Assembly (NCBI GenBank): GCA_021654635.1 | Contig: AP025179.1 | Span: 186,001 to 250,000, forward strand | DNA: 64,000 bases | Direction: 5' to 3' | Origin: Mycobacterium kiyosense | Lineage (GTDB): Bacteria; Actinomycetota; Actinomycetes; Mycobacteriales; Mycobacteriaceae | In this document: positions 34,623-43,758 of the stretch, piece after piece | Layout: every line of letters starts with the position of its first letter | How positions within the stretch are numbered: position 1 is the first letter of the stretch | The notes under the pieces: model-generated | What the model was told of the DNA's origin: nothing | Database searches by the model: none | What the model saw: only the letters and a program-made list of their open reading frames with translations | Translations under genes and position numbers: made by a program

Positions 34623-36401
34623 GTGGTTGCCACCGCCGGCCATGTGGATCACGGCAAGAGCACCCTGATCCGCGCCCTGACCGGCATGGAACCGGACCGC
34701 TGGGAAGAGGAGCGGCGTCGCGGGCTGACCATCGACCTCGGCTTCGCCTGGACCACCCTGCCGTCCGGCCGGGAGGTCGCTTTCGTCGACGTGCCGGGCC
34801 ACCAGCGATTCCTGGCCAATACGCTGGCTGGCCTCGGGCCGGCACCGGTGGTGTGTTTCGTCGTTGCCGCCGACGAGGGCTGGCAGCAGCAGTCCAGCGA
34901 CCATCGCGACGCCATCGCTGCCCTGGACATCCGCTACGGCCTGATCGTGGTCACTCGTGCCGACCGGGCGCCCGAGCGCGCCGACGGGGTGCTGGCCCGG
35001 ACCCGCGAGGAGCTGGCCGAGACAGGATTGCGCGACGCTTCGGGCGTCGTGGTGTCGGCAGTGGACGGTACCGGCCTGGCGGACCTGCGCGTCGCGCTCG
35101 ACCGGGTGCTCAGCGAAGTCCCTCCACCGGATGCCGCGGCGCGGGTGCGACTGTGGGTGGACCGGGCCTTCACCATCGCCGGTGCCGGAACCGTTGTCAC
35201 CGGAACGCTCGCCGCCGGGACGCTCACCAGCGGTGAGCGACTGGAAATGCTTGGGATACAACGGAAAACGAGTGTCGCCGTGCGGGGATTGCAGAGCTGC
35301 GGGAAACCGTACCCGGTGCTGGAACCGGTGTCCCGGGCCGCCGTGAACCTACGCGGCGTTCCCCGCGACGTGGTTCGGCGCGGGGACGTGCTGCTCACCT
35401 CGGATGCCTGGCCGATCACCCGCGCCGTGGACGCGCGACGCACCACCGGCTGCCCGTGGACCGAAGCCCCGACGCAACTCGTGGTCCACGTCGGCACCGC
35501 GGCGGTGCCGGGCCGGCTGCGCCCGTTCGGCGACGACCACGGCCGGCTCGCCCTCGACCGGCGACTGCCACTGGTCCTGGGCGACCGGCTGGTATTGCGC
35601 GACCCCGGTACCCGTCGGGTACTCGGCGGGGCTTTGGTGCTCGACGCCGATCCGCCGGCACTGCGGCGTCGCGGTGACAGCGCGCGCCGGCAGCAGGCGC
35701 TGGCCTTGATGAGCGACAGTGGGGATCTCGCCGCCGAGGTGGCCCGCCGTGGTGTGGTGGCCGTAGCCCATCTGAGCCGGCTGGGACTGCGGACCGATGC
35801 GGTGCCGGACGGGGTGACGGTACTGGACGGCTGGTGGGTGGACACCGGCACGTACCAGGCTTGGCAGCAGCGACTGGCTGTCGCCGTCAAGGCGTTGCAT
35901 GCACGGGATCCGTTGGCGGACGGTCTTTCTCGTGGCGCTGCTCGTGTTTCGCTCGGCCTGCCGGATGAGGCGCTGCTCGACGCGCTGGTACGCGACGCGG
36001 GACTCGAACAACGGGCGGGCCACATCCGGGTGCCCGGCGCCGGGGCGGATCTCGGCAACGCCGAGGCGGCGGTGCGCGAGCTGGAGACTCGGCTGCGGGC
36101 CGAGCCGTTCCGGGCGCCCGAGGCCTACGAATTGCGGGCGCTCGGCCTGGGTGCCCGTGCGCTGGCCGTCGCCGAGCGAACCGGTCGGATATTACGGTTG
36201 CGAGATGGCGTGGTGCTGTTGCCGACGGCGCCCGCGCTGGCGATGCGCGAACTGGCCCGCCTCGAGCAGCCGTTCACCACCAGCCAGGCGCGCCAAGCGT
36301 TGGGCACCACCCGTCGGGTGGCGATACCGCTGCTGGAACACCTCGACGCCCGCGGCTGGACACGTCGCCTCGACGCCGGACATCGCGAGGTGGTGCGATA
36401 G
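34623..36401 (+). CDS. selB: Selenocysteine-specific elongation factor SelB
   Basis: 592 residues from the GTG at 34623. The GTPase domain opens VVATAGHVDHGKSTLIRALTG, with RRRGLTIDLGFAW, FVDVPGHQRF, the base-binding VTRAD (N-K-x-D equivalent) and SAVDGTG. EF-Tu-like domains 2 and 3 follow (AGAGTVVTGTLAAGTLTSGE). The C-terminal part is the winged-helix array that binds the SECIS hairpin, ending LEQPFTTSQARQALGTTRRVAIPLLEHLDARGW (by its last wing). It delivers Sec-tRNA to UGA codons marked by a SECIS element. Nine bases after selA, so selA-selB are one operon. Confidence 0.94.
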   Translation: MVATAGHVDHGKSTLIRALTGMEPDRWEEERRRGLTIDLGFAWTTLPSGREVAFVDVPGHQRFLANTLAGLGPAPVVCFVVAADEGWQQQSSDHRDAIAALDIRYGLIVVTRADRAPERADGVLARTREELAETGLRDASGVVVSAVDGTGLADLRVALDRVLSEVPPPDAAARVRLWVDRAFTIAGAGTVVTGTLAAGTLTSGERLEMLGIQRKTSVAVRGLQSCGKPYPVLEPVSRAAVNLRGVPRDVVRRGDVLLTSDAWPITRAVDARRTTGCPWTEAPTQLVVHVGTAAVPGRLRPFGDDHGRLALDRRLPLVLGDRLVLRDPGTRRVLGGALVLDADPPALRRRGDSARRQQALALMSDSGDLAAEVARRGVVAVAHLSRLGLRTDAVPDGVTVLDGWWVDTGTYQAWQQRLAVAVKALHARDPLADGLSRGAARVSLGLPDEALLDALVRDAGLEQRAGHIRVPGAGADLGNAEAAVRELETRLRAEPFRAPEAYELRALGLGARALAVAERTGRILRLRDGVVLLPTAPALAMRELARLEQPFTTSQARQALGTTRRVAIPLLEHLDARGWTRRLDAGHREVVR

Positions 36402-36440
36402 CCGCGTGCGGGTTTCACCGCAAGGATTATGGTTGGCCTC

Positions 36441-36602
36441 ATGTGTTATGCGGTGCGGTGCCGTGTCTGCGGCAAAACGACGTGGGAAGGCTGCGGCGAG
36501 CACGTCGCTGAGGTGCGACGCTCGGTGCCGGCCGACCAGTGGTGCGACGGGCACCCCCCGGCCGAAGATCAGCGGGTGGCTGGCGGCAACACCGCGCGCT
36601 AA
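36441..36602 (+). CDS. Small cysteine-rich (zinc-ribbon-like) protein
   Basis: A 53-residue frame, MCYAVRCRVCGKTTWEGCG..., ending at a TAA at 36600-36602. Cysteines at 2, 7, 10, 18 and 35, with His21 and His38, form a compact metal-binding pattern, the C-R-V-C-G-K-T-T-W-x-G-C-G core being one I associate with small conserved mycobacterial proteins of unknown role. It follows selB by 39 bases on the same strand and overlaps the end of the phosphotransferase gene by four bases. Confidence 0.7.
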   Translation: MCYAVRCRVCGKTTWEGCGEHVAEVRRSVPADQWCDGHPPAEDQRVAGGNTAR

Positions 36603-37639
36603 GAATCGGAAATCCCTGCACTGTCCGCGATTTTGCAGGCCATCCGCACGATGGCATCGATTCGCGTGGTAGTGGGCGTCCCAGCGGCGGCCTTGTTCAG
36701 CGGTTCGTCCATGGCGCGACGCATCACACCCTCGGCGATGATCGCCAGCTTCCACAGCCCCAGGACGTGCCAGAACTGTACAGCGGCCGGATCGCGGCCG
36801 GTCTCGTCCAGGTACCGGCGGGTCATCTCGGCGCGGTCCGGAAAACCGGGCAGCGTGGTCGGCTCGTAGTCGGCGCTCGTCGTCTCGCCGGGCTCCAACC
36901 AGTAGGTGAGCAGGCTGCCCATGTCGGCCAGCGGGTCGCCCAGGGTGGACAGTTCCCAGTCCAGCGTCGCCACCACCTCCCCGGCCACCCGGGAGGTGAT
37001 CAGATTGCGCAGGTGAAAGTCGCCGTGCACCAGGCTGATTTCACGCTGCTGGGGAACACAGGCCCGTAGCCGGCGGGTGAGATCGTCGAGTTCGGGAACC
37101 TCCCGGGTCTTGGAGAGCTCCCACTGACCGGCCCACCGTTTGAGCTGACGCAGGGCGTAGGGCTTGTGGCTGGCCAGATCCTGCAGACCGACCGCCGCGA
37201 GGTCCACGGCGTGGATCTTGGCCAGGGTGTGCGGCAGCGACAGCGCGGTCCGCCGCCGCTGCTCGGGGGTCAGCGCTTCGGCGATCTCCTGGGTGTCGAT
37301 CACCAGCCCGTCGACGAATTCCATCAGCACCAGTGGCACGTCGGTGAACTCCGAATCCGTTGTGACACCGAGTATCCGGGGAACCGGGACGTCCGTCCCG
37401 GCCAGTGCGGCGATGATGCGTGCCTCCCGGACCACGTCGTGGGCCGAGGCCAACAGCTGCCCCAGCGGCGGGCGCCGCAACACCCACGACTGACTGGCGT
37501 CGTCACTCACCCGGTACGTCAGATTGGACTGGCCCAGTCCGATCCGTTGGAAAGAGAGTCCGCCGGTGACATCGAGATCTAGGGTGTCCAGCCACCGCCG
37601 CAGGGCCTCGGCGTCGACACCGGGAACCTGCTCAGGCAT
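36599..37639 (-). CDS. Phosphotransferase family protein (ACAD10/11-kinase-like)
   Basis: 346 residues with the aminoglycoside phosphotransferase/choline kinase fold. It has [18 protein letters not shown] (nucleotide loop), [10 protein letters not shown] with the ATP-site Lys/Arg region, the catalytic loop [13 protein letters not shown] (H-G-D-x-H-x-x-N) and the metal loop [19 protein letters not shown]. This subgroup matches the kinase half of ACAD10/ACAD11 and bacterial LvaA, which phosphorylate 4-hydroxyacyl-CoA (known for that family). The acyl-CoA dehydrogenase just upstream overlaps by eight bases and would be the partner half. The ATG at 37639 fits this overlap. Confidence 0.88.
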   Translation of the reverse strand: MPEQVPGVDAEALRRWLDTLDLDVTGGLSFQRIGLGQSNLTYRVSDDASQSWVLRRPPLGQLLASAHDVVREARIIAALAGTDVPVPRILGVTTDSEFTDVPLVLMEFVDGLVIDTQEIAEALTPEQRRRTALSLPHTLAKIHAVDLAAVGLQDLASHKPYALRQLKRWAGQWELSKTREVPELDDLTRRLRACVPQQREISLVHGDFHLRNLITSRVAGEVVATLDWELSTLGDPLADMGSLLTYWLEPGETTSADYEPTTLPGFPDRAEMTRRYLDETGRDPAAVQFWHVLGLWKLAIIAEGVMRRAMDEPLNKAAAGTPTTTRIDAIVRMACKIADSAGISDS

Positions 37640-38849
37640 GCGGCGTGCGGTACTTGCGTAACTCCTGGCTGGCGATGGTCCGTTTGTGCACCTCGTCGGG
37701 GCCGTCCGCGAGCCGCAACGTGCGCAGGTGCGCCCACGCCATCGCCAGCGGGAAGTCGTCGGTGACGCCACCGCCGCCATGCACCTGGATGGCACGGTCG
37801 ACGATCTTGAGCGCGATGTTCGGGGCAGCCACCTTGATCGCCGCGATCTCGGTGCGGGCCTCCTTGTTGCCGACGGTGTCCATGAGGTACGCGGCTTTGA
37901 GGGTGAGTAGCCGGATCATTTCGATGTCGATGCGCGCCTCGGCGATCCAGTCGCGGATGTTGGCGTTGTCGGCGATCGGCTTTCCGAACGTGACTCGCGA
38001 CTGGGCCCGCCGGCACATCAGTTCCAGTGCGCGTTCGGCCAATCCGATTGCACGCATGCAGTGATGTATGCGTCCCGGACCCAGCCGGGCCTGGCTTATC
38101 GCGAAGCCCTCGCCCTCGCCTTTGAGCACGTCCTTGCTGGGCACGCGGACGTCTTCGAAGTCGATTTCGGCGTGCCCCTCGCGGTCCTGGTACCCGAAGA
38201 CCGACAGGTTGCGCCGCACCGTGACACCGGGTGCGTCGATCGGCACCACCAGCATCGATTGTTGTCGGTGCGGTGCGGCGTCCGGATCGGTCTTGCCCAT
38301 CACGATAAGCACCTTGCAATTGCGATGCATACCGTTGGACGCGAACCATTTTCGCCCGTTCAGCACAAAGTCGTCACCGTCTCGGACCATCGACATCTCG
38401 ACGTTGGTGGCGTCCGAACTCGCCACGGCGGGCTCGGTCATGGCGAACGCCGAGCGGATCGTGCCGTCCAGTAACGGCTTGAGGTACTTCTCCTTGTGCT
38501 CGTCGCTGCCGAACAGCGTGAACACCTCCATGTTGCCGGTGTCCGGTGCGCTGCAATTGCACGCCTCCGAAGCCAGGTGGCTGCGCCCCATGATCTCGGC
38601 CAGCGGGGCGTACTCGAGGTTCGTCAGTCCCGGCCCCCACTCGGGATGTGGGTGAAACAGGTTCCACAGCCCCCGCTTTCGCGCCTCGGCCTTCAATTTC
38701 TCCAAAATCGGCGGGTGGTAGTGCGGGTCGCCCGCATCCCGCATCTGCTCGTCGTACACGGCTTCGGCCGGGTACACATGCGAGTCCATGAACTCGCGCA
38801 GATCCGACTGATACTTCTGGGCCCGATCGGAGATGTCGAACAGTGACAT
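37632..38849 (-). CDS. Acyl-CoA dehydrogenase (ACAD10/11-like)
   Basis: 405 residues from the ATG at 38849. The family opening [14 protein letters not shown] and [29 protein letters not shown] (by its G-L-T-N-L-E-Y core) place it with the ACAD10/11 and LvaC-type dehydrogenases. [20 protein letters not shown] and [16 protein letters not shown] form the flavin domain; the C-terminal helices include [20 protein letters not shown] and [15 protein letters not shown]. The Glu of the usual base is not in the ordinary FEGT place, as in this subgroup. It probably completes removal of phosphate and dehydrogenation after the kinase acts. First gene of the pair. Confidence 0.9.
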   Translation of the reverse strand: MSLFDISDRAQKYQSDLREFMDSHVYPAEAVYDEQMRDAGDPHYHPPILEKLKAEARKRGLWNLFHPHPEWGPGLTNLEYAPLAEIMGRSHLASEACNCSAPDTGNMEVFTLFGSDEHKEKYLKPLLDGTIRSAFAMTEPAVASSDATNVEMSMVRDGDDFVLNGRKWFASNGMHRNCKVLIVMGKTDPDAAPHRQQSMLVVPIDAPGVTVRRNLSVFGYQDREGHAEIDFEDVRVPSKDVLKGEGEGFAISQARLGPGRIHHCMRAIGLAERALELMCRRAQSRVTFGKPIADNANIRDWIAEARIDIEMIRLLTLKAAYLMDTVGNKEARTEIAAIKVAAPNIALKIVDRAIQVHGGGGVTDDFPLAMAWAHLRTLRLADGPDEVHKRTIASQELRKYRTPHA

Positions 38850-38991
38850 GAGAACCTCTGCCATCGATAGAAGGTGTCCAGCGCCGCCGGGGTGCAAAGC
38901 CGGGTGATCCCTTCCTACACCGACGCGATAATGCGGATACGGGGACCCTGGTGCGCTCAAGTGGTGCCAATGCACACCTGGTACCTCGGCC

Positions 38992-40098
38992 CTAGTGGAT
39001 GATCACCCCACGGATGTTCTTGCCGTCACGCAGATCCTGGTAGCCCTGGTTGACATCCTCGAGGGTGTACTTGGTGGTGACGAGCTCGTCGAGCTTGAGC
39101 TGCCCGGCATCGTAGAGCCGCAGCAGCCGGACGATGTCGTACTGCGGATTGGCCGATCCGAAAAGCGTTCCCTTGATTGTCTTTTCGGTGAGCGTCAGCA
39201 TGGCGCCGGAGACGTGAATGGTCGCCTTGGCGGGATCGGCGAGTCCGGTGACGACCACCGCGCCGCCCTTGCCCACCACGTCGAACGCCGCGGAGACGAC
39301 GTCTTCGTCGACCGTTCCGACCGTGACGATCGCCTGGTCCGCGCCCTGCCCCCAGGACAGTTCGACGACCTTCTCGGCCGCGGCGGCCGCGCTGTCGAAG
39401 GCATGGGTGGCACCGAACTTCAGTGCGGTCTCGCGTTTGAAGGCGACCGGGTCGACGACGACGATGTACTTGGCCCCGGCGTGCACCGCACCTTGCACCG
39501 CGTTGATGCCGATGCCGCCGATACCGTAGATGACGGTGATGTCGCCGGGGCGAACGTTGCCGGCGTAGGTGGCGCTACCCCAGCCGGTCGGCACCCCGCA
39601 GCCCACCAGCACGGCGGTCTCCAAGGGCAGCCAGTCATCGATTTTGACCACCGAGTGCTGCGAGATCGTGGCCTTCTTGGCGAATGTCCCGAGCATGCAC
39701 ATGGCGCCGAATTCCGTTCCACCACTGCGGAATCGGAAGCTGCCGTCCGGCATGCTGCCGTGCAGGATGGTGGCGCCCAGGTCGCAGAGGCTCTGCCTGC
39801 CGGTCGAACAGTACCGGCAGGTCCCGCAGCTGGGGATGAAGCTGCACACCACATGATCGCCCGGCTTCACCTTGGTGACGCCCGGGCCGACGTCCTCGAT
39901 GATGCCGGCTCCTTCGTGCCCACCGACGATGGGGAAACGAGGTGGCAGGTCACCGTCGGTCAGATGCAGGTCCGAATGACACAGTCCGGCCGCGGTGTAG
40001 TTGATGAGTACCTCGCCGTCGCGTGGCCCCGCCAAGTCGAGTTCGACGATCTCGAAGGGCTTGCCTGCCTCGAAAAGCACTGCGGCGGTGGTCTTCAC
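38992..40098 (-). CDS. NDMA-type zinc alcohol dehydrogenase (MDR family)
   Basis: 368 residues. The catalytic zinc ligands are in [13 protein letters not shown] and [16 protein letters not shown]; the structural zinc motif is [15 protein letters not shown] with four cysteines; the cofactor fold is [21 protein letters not shown]. The length and the [22 protein letters not shown] segment match actinobacterial NDMA-dependent alcohol dehydrogenases, which hold NAD(H) tightly and need an in vivo electron acceptor, in mycobacteria usually the mycofactocin system (family knowledge). The GTG at 40098 has AGGAGG seven bases upstream and is preferred to a TTG at 40116. Confidence 0.9.
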   Translation of the reverse strand: MKTTAAVLFEAGKPFEIVELDLAGPRDGEVLINYTAAGLCHSDLHLTDGDLPPRFPIVGGHEGAGIIEDVGPGVTKVKPGDHVVCSFIPSCGTCRYCSTGRQSLCDLGATILHGSMPDGSFRFRSGGTEFGAMCMLGTFAKKATISQHSVVKIDDWLPLETAVLVGCGVPTGWGSATYAGNVRPGDITVIYGIGGIGINAVQGAVHAGAKYIVVVDPVAFKRETALKFGATHAFDSAAAAAEKVVELSWGQGADQAIVTVGTVDEDVVSAAFDVVGKGGAVVVTGLADPAKATIHVSGAMLTLTEKTIKGTLFGSANPQYDIVRLLRLYDAGQLKLDELVTTKYTLEDVNQGYQDLRDGKNIRGVIIH

Positions 40099-40131
40099 TG
40101 GAGCCTCCTGCGGCAAGCCGACACAATCAAG

Positions 40132-40146
40132 TCGACCTGGAGTCGA
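40132..40146. promoter_or_regulatory. Small inverted repeat upstream of the alcohol dehydrogenase
   Basis: TCGAC-CTGGA-GTCGA, 5-5-5, lies 34 bases upstream of the start at 40098. It could be an operator, but short arms made of the TCGA core arise easily in this GC-rich DNA. Confidence 0.25.
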
Positions 40147-40316
40147 GTCTGATGCTAGGGCGGCTGGTCGGCCGCTGTCAACGCTTTTGCCGTGTCCGAC
40201 CCAGTGGACCTACCTCGACCGGCGGGCCGCCCCGACGACGCCCAATCGCGTTGCAAGGCCGTACCTTCCAGGTCGATGCCGGATGAGCATTGACAGTCGC
40301 ACGCCGCCACGCCTAA

Positions 40317-40341
40317 CTTCGAACGCGAATCGTATTCGAAG
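40317..40341. promoter_or_regulatory. Nested inverted repeat in the ADH-RidA divergent region
   Basis: CTTCGAA and TTCGAAG are perfect arms around an 11-base centre that itself contains CGAAT-CGT-ATTCG. It lies in the 360-base region between the leftward alcohol dehydrogenase and the rightward RidA gene, 118 bases before RidA, where otherwise nothing is seen. A regulator site is likely; its owner is unknown. It does not fit the mycobacterial SOS box spacing. Confidence 0.4.
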
Positions 40342-40458
40342 CAACAGGAATTCGGCGGTGCGGGTCGCCGAACGGGTGAGGCGCGAGGTGGCTACCCGTC
40401 GCCGATGGCAGACGAACCATGGTGTTACTGCGCCGATGGCGGTGGGTGGGAGCAGACG

Positions 40459-40845
40459 ATGAGAGAAGTCATTCCGGCGTGGATGCAGCCGATCTACGAC
40501 GAGTACCACTTCGCCCCCGCGGTGATCGACGGCGGGCTGCTGCGCTGCTCGGGGATGATCGGCTTCCACCCCGATCTGAGCGTTCCGGACGATCCGACAG
40601 TGCAATTCACCCTGGCCTTCGAGAATCTGCGCGGCCTGCTGGCCGAGGCGGGGCTGACGCTTGCCGACGTGACGGAGATGACGACCTACCACGTCGGTCT
40701 GCGGGCGCACCTGCATGCTTTCGCCGCGGTCAAGGACACGTTCGTATCCGCACCGTATTCGGCGTGGACAGCGGTCGGCGTCACCGAACTCGCCTCCCCG
40801 GGGGCTCTGGTCGAAATTCAGGTCACTGCACGGATGCGCCGCTGA
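40459..40845 (+). CDS. RidA family protein
   Basis: A 128-residue trimeric RidA/YjgF/UK114-type protein starting MREVIPAWMQPIYDEYHFA. Family segments include LRCSGMIGFHPDLSVPDD, FTLAFENLRGLLAEAGLTLADVTEMTTYHV (by its F-x-N-L-x-x-L-L-x-x-A-G core) and WTAVGVTELASPGALVEIQVTARM, with E near the end as in imine-deaminating members, although the canonical Arg before the C-x-E is replaced by an Ile-Gln-Val arrangement. It may hydrolyse reactive imines or act on an aminoacrylate-like product. It converges with the TetR gene. Confidence 0.85.
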   Translation: MREVIPAWMQPIYDEYHFAPAVIDGGLLRCSGMIGFHPDLSVPDDPTVQFTLAFENLRGLLAEAGLTLADVTEMTTYHVGLRAHLHAFAAVKDTFVSAPYSAWTAVGVTELASPGALVEIQVTARMRR

Positions 40846-40856
40846 CGCAGGCGAAG

Positions 40857-41507
40857 TCAGCGCTGCGCGTAGTCCTGCAGGTAATTCGTCAGCGCCCGTT
40901 CGCCTTCGGCGAGCACAGCGCGGTCGCGACCCGGCCCGGCACGATGTGACAACTCCAGGACGTGGTCCCCGAGTTCGACGGCGATCGTCGTGACCAGCGG
41001 ATCGGTGCCGGGTTGCAGCAGGCCCCACTCGATCAACGCCGCGTGCAACGCCGACGCGAATTGAGCCCGGCGCTGTTGCGGATCGGCGATCAGGCCGCTG
41101 GACCGACTAAGGTAGAACAGCCTGGCCAGCTGCGGATGGGTCTCCAAATACTCGCGGTGGAACTCGAACAGCGCGTGGATCACCTCGCCCAGGCTGCGCG
41201 GTGCCAGCGTGGCCAGCACCAGGGCGCCCTCGGCGTCCCGGCGATCGAGTAAGTCGGCCAGGATCTCTTGCAGCATGGCGTCCCGGTTCGGGAAGAACTG
41301 GTAGACGGTGGCGACCGGGATACCGGCGCGCTCGGCGATCGCGCGGGTGGTCACCGCCTCCTCACCGCCGGTCTCGAGCAACTCCAAGGCGGCCGACAGC
41401 ATCCGCGCCACCCGCTGTCGGCTGCGTTCCTGCACCGGCTGGCGGCGGCGGAGGTCGTTGTGGGTCGCCACCAGCTCATCGTCGCATACGTCGAACATGA
41501 ACATCAT
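40857..41507 (-). CDS. TetR family regulator divergent from the DUF998-PPE operon
   Basis: Up to 216 residues. The HTH is at about 30-78: RVARMLSAALELLETGGEEA, VTTRAIAERAGIPVATVYQF and FPNRDAMLQEILADLLDRR. The C-terminal bundle is typical. The ATG at 41507 lies inside a perfect palindrome, so either the message is leaderless or translation starts a few codons later (GTG or ATG at 41504/41498). Its head-to-head position with the DUF998-PPE operon across that palindrome suggests it represses both itself and the operon. Confidence 0.86.
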   Translation of the reverse strand: MMFMFDVCDDELVATHNDLRRRQPVQERSRQRVARMLSAALELLETGGEEAVTTRAIAERAGIPVATVYQFFPNRDAMLQEILADLLDRRDAEGALVLATLAPRSLGEVIHALFEFHREYLETHPQLARLFYLSRSSGLIADPQQRRAQFASALHAALIEWGLLQPGTDPLVTTIAVELGDHVLELSHRAGPGRDRAVLAEGERALTNYLQDYAQR

Positions 41508-41514
41508 TCATGTT
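41494..41514. promoter_or_regulatory. Perfect TetR-type operator
   Basis: AACATGAA-CATCA-TTCATGTT, an 8-5-8 perfect inverted repeat, covers the TetR start codon and lies ten bases upstream of the iron box for the rightward operon. It is the best candidate site for the TetR protein. Confidence 0.6.
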
Positions 41515-41523
41515 AATGTTCCG

Positions 41524-41542
41524 TTAGGTTTGGCTAACCAAT
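41524..41542 (+). promoter_or_regulatory. IdeR-like iron box before the DUF998-PPE37-like operon
   Basis: TTAGGTTTGGCTAACCAAT matches 16 of 19 positions of the consensus TTAGGTTAGGCTAACCTAA. It ends 18 bases before the ATG at 41561, with GGAAGG (41545-41550) as the ribosome site. In M. tuberculosis ppe37 is an IdeR-controlled gene (known), which supports the assignment. Confidence 0.7.
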
Positions 41543-41560
41543 CCGGAAGGGCGTCCGATC

Positions 41561-42250
41561 ATGCTGACCGTCGACCCGCGGCACCGGCACATGACGACGG
41601 CCGCAATGCTGGGCGCGGGCGTGCCGGCCGGCATCCTGGTGACGGCCACCTCGTGTCTGTTGGCCGCGCTACGCCCCGGCTTCGATGTCAGGCACCATGC
41701 GAACAGCCTTCTGGTGCTTGGTGATTGGGGCTGGGTGCAAACGCTGGACTTCATCGTCTACGGCGTCTTGCTGGTGGCGTTCGGTATAGGTATCGGACGA
41801 GCGGTGTGGCCGCAGCGCTCCGGCATCATCGCCGCCGCCGGAATCGCCGTTTACGGCCTGGGTGCCGGTGTCGTCGTCGGATTCAACGCGCCCACGCCCG
41901 CTTTCGGGTTCCCACCGGGAAGTACGACCGGCTACCCGGGCTACGACACGGTCGACACGTCCACCAAGATCCACGGCATCGGCGGGATGATCGGATTCCT
42001 CGCGGTGACGGTCGCCTGCTTCGCGTTCGCCCGCTACTTCGCCCGAACCGGCCGGCCCGGTTGGTCGGTGTTGTCAGGGTTGGTTGCAACCGCGGTGCTG
42101 GCCGTCTGCGCTTACCTCGGCGCCAGTGCGTCCGCAGCTACCGACACGTTCAACTATCTACCGACCTGGGTGGTCAGCGTCATGCTGTGGCTCTACGTGT
42201 CGGCGGTTGCGGGCAGATTACTCGCCGACTTCCGCGGTGGTAGGCGATGA
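41561..42250 (+). CDS. DUF998 family membrane protein
   Basis: 229 residues with six probable membrane segments ([19 protein letters not shown], then [20 protein letters not shown], then [20 protein letters not shown], then two more pairs). The DRWWIQTLDF-like [16 protein letters not shown] and [27 protein letters not shown] loops (by their positions near 60 and 120) match DUF998-type proteins of actinobacteria. It overlaps the PPE gene by four bases (ATGA), so it is translationally coupled to it and shares its iron-box and TetR-type control. Function unknown. Confidence 0.85.
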   Translation: MLTVDPRHRHMTTAAMLGAGVPAGILVTATSCLLAALRPGFDVRHHANSLLVLGDWGWVQTLDFIVYGVLLVAFGIGIGRAVWPQRSGIIAAAGIAVYGLGAGVVVGFNAPTPAFGFPPGSTTGYPGYDTVDTSTKIHGIGGMIGFLAVTVACFAFARYFARTGRPGWSVLSGLVATAVLAVCAYLGASASAATDTFNYLPTWVVSVMLWLYVSAVAGRLLADFRGGRR

Positions 42251-43722
42251 CAGCGCCGGTCTGGATGGCCTCGCCGCCGGAGGTCCATTCGGCGTTGCTG
42301 TACAGCGGGCCCGGGGCCGGTGCGCTGCTCGCCGCGGCGAGCGCATGGACGATGCTCGCTGAGGAATACGCCGGTGCCGCAGCCGACTTGGGTGCGCTAC
42401 TGGGTTCCGTGCCGGGCTCGGTGTGGCAGGGTTCGACCGCCGAACGGTATCTGGCCGCTCATGTGCCGTATCTGGTCTGGTTGACCGCCCAGAGCCGCGA
42501 CAGCGCCGAGACCGCCCTCCAGCATGAGGTTGCCGCCGGTGCGTACACGATGGCGTTGGCCGCGATGCCGACTCTGGCCGAGCTGGCCGCCAACCACGTA
42601 GTGCACGGAATTCTCTTGGCCACCAACTTCTTCGGCGTCAACACCATTCCGATCGCGCTCAACGAGGCCGACTATGCGCGGATGTGGATTCAGGCCGCGA
42701 CCGTGATGAGCACGTACCAGGCGGTCACCGAGTCCGCGCTGGCGTCGGTACCGGCCCGGACTCCGGCACCGCAGGTGCTCAGCAACCCAGCGGCCGCGAC
42801 CAACCCGCTGGCACAGATCTGGAACACCATCGTCGACTTGCTCGAACCCACCTTCCTGACTTTCCCGGCGGGACAGGAGACGATCGAGTTCCTGCGCAAC
42901 CCGGCCCTGTTCCTTCAGGGGTTCCTGCTCGACTTCGCCGCCAATCCCGTTGTCGCGCTGACCACCTGGGGTCCGACGCTGTTCCTGATCAGCTACAACT
43001 TCTGGGGCTGGCCGCTCTGGTGGACGCTGTACGGCATGATTCTGTCCTCGCCGTTGTGGATGGCCGCCGCCGTCGGCCTGGCCGGTCTCAGTGGGTTGGC
43101 GGGGTTGGCCGCACTGGGCACCGATCCAGTCCCGGCTGAGGCCGACATCGGCGCCTTGCCTGCAGAAGCCGCGACACAGACCTATCCCGCCGTGGTGAGT
43201 GCTGCGGCGGCCCCCGGGCCGGCAACGGGCTCGGGTACCAGCACGGCTCCAGCGTCAGGCGGTGCCGGCACCATCGCCGCCCTCGTAGCGCCCGCCCCAG
43301 CGGTGCCGTATGCCGTCGCCGGCATCGATCCCGACGACGGTGTCGGGCCGACCCTGACCGACCGCACGGGCGTGCTGGCACCGGCTCCGCAGCTGGCGGC
43401 GGTCACGCCCGCGGCGGCGTCATCGAGCGCGGCGCAGCGGCGCAAGGCCCGTCGTCGCCGCGGCGCGGACGTCAAGGACCGCGGGTACGTCTACGAATTC
43501 ATGGAGTCCGACGAGCCGACGCACTCCGACCCGCCCGAAGTCGGGATTCGACCCAGCGGACAGGGGGCGGGCACTCCGTTCGGATTCACCGGCACGCAGC
43601 CCAGCACCCGAAGCGCCGCGGCAGCCGGAATGGCCTCGCTTGCCGACGACGCTTTCGGAAACGGCCCCACCGAGCCGCTGCTGCCCACGACGTGGCACGG
43701 CGAGGCCGAACCGCCGGATTAA
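42247..43722 (+). CDS. PPE family protein, PPE37-like
   Basis: 491 residues. The Pro-Pro-Glu motif is at residues 10-12 and the W-x-G turn is WQG at 60-62. The stretch [20 protein letters not shown], then [20 protein letters not shown], is the shared PPE signature, and together with the C-terminal PLLPTTWHG it matches PPE37 (Rv2123) as I know it. A long Ala/Pro/Gly-rich linker (about 300-390) and a basic [10 protein letters not shown] patch precede the end. PPE37 is linked to heme/siderophore iron use in M. tuberculosis (known). No PE or ESX genes lie nearby, so its export partner is elsewhere. Coupled to the DUF998 gene. Confidence 0.9.
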   Translation: MTAPVWMASPPEVHSALLYSGPGAGALLAAASAWTMLAEEYAGAAADLGALLGSVPGSVWQGSTAERYLAAHVPYLVWLTAQSRDSAETALQHEVAAGAYTMALAAMPTLAELAANHVVHGILLATNFFGVNTIPIALNEADYARMWIQAATVMSTYQAVTESALASVPARTPAPQVLSNPAAATNPLAQIWNTIVDLLEPTFLTFPAGQETIEFLRNPALFLQGFLLDFAANPVVALTTWGPTLFLISYNFWGWPLWWTLYGMILSSPLWMAAAVGLAGLSGLAGLAALGTDPVPAEADIGALPAEAATQTYPAVVSAAAAPGPATGSGTSTAPASGGAGTIAALVAPAPAVPYAVAGIDPDDGVGPTLTDRTGVLAPAPQLAAVTPAAASSSAAQRRKARRRRGADVKDRGYVYEFMESDEPTHSDPPEVGIRPSGQGAGTPFGFTGTQPSTRSAAAAGMASLADDAFGNGPTEPLLPTTWHGEAEPPD

Positions 43723-43758
43723 CGATCCGGTCCCATCACGCGGTGCACGATCCTGACT

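Noticed and set aside
33361..34845. 494-residue minus-strand open frame over selA
   Set aside because: Antisense of selA and the start of selB with no domain.
40317..40341. Mycobacterial SOS box from the TTCGAA arms
   Set aside because: The spacing between the half sites is 11 rather than 4 and the half sites are not TCGAAC/GTTCGA.
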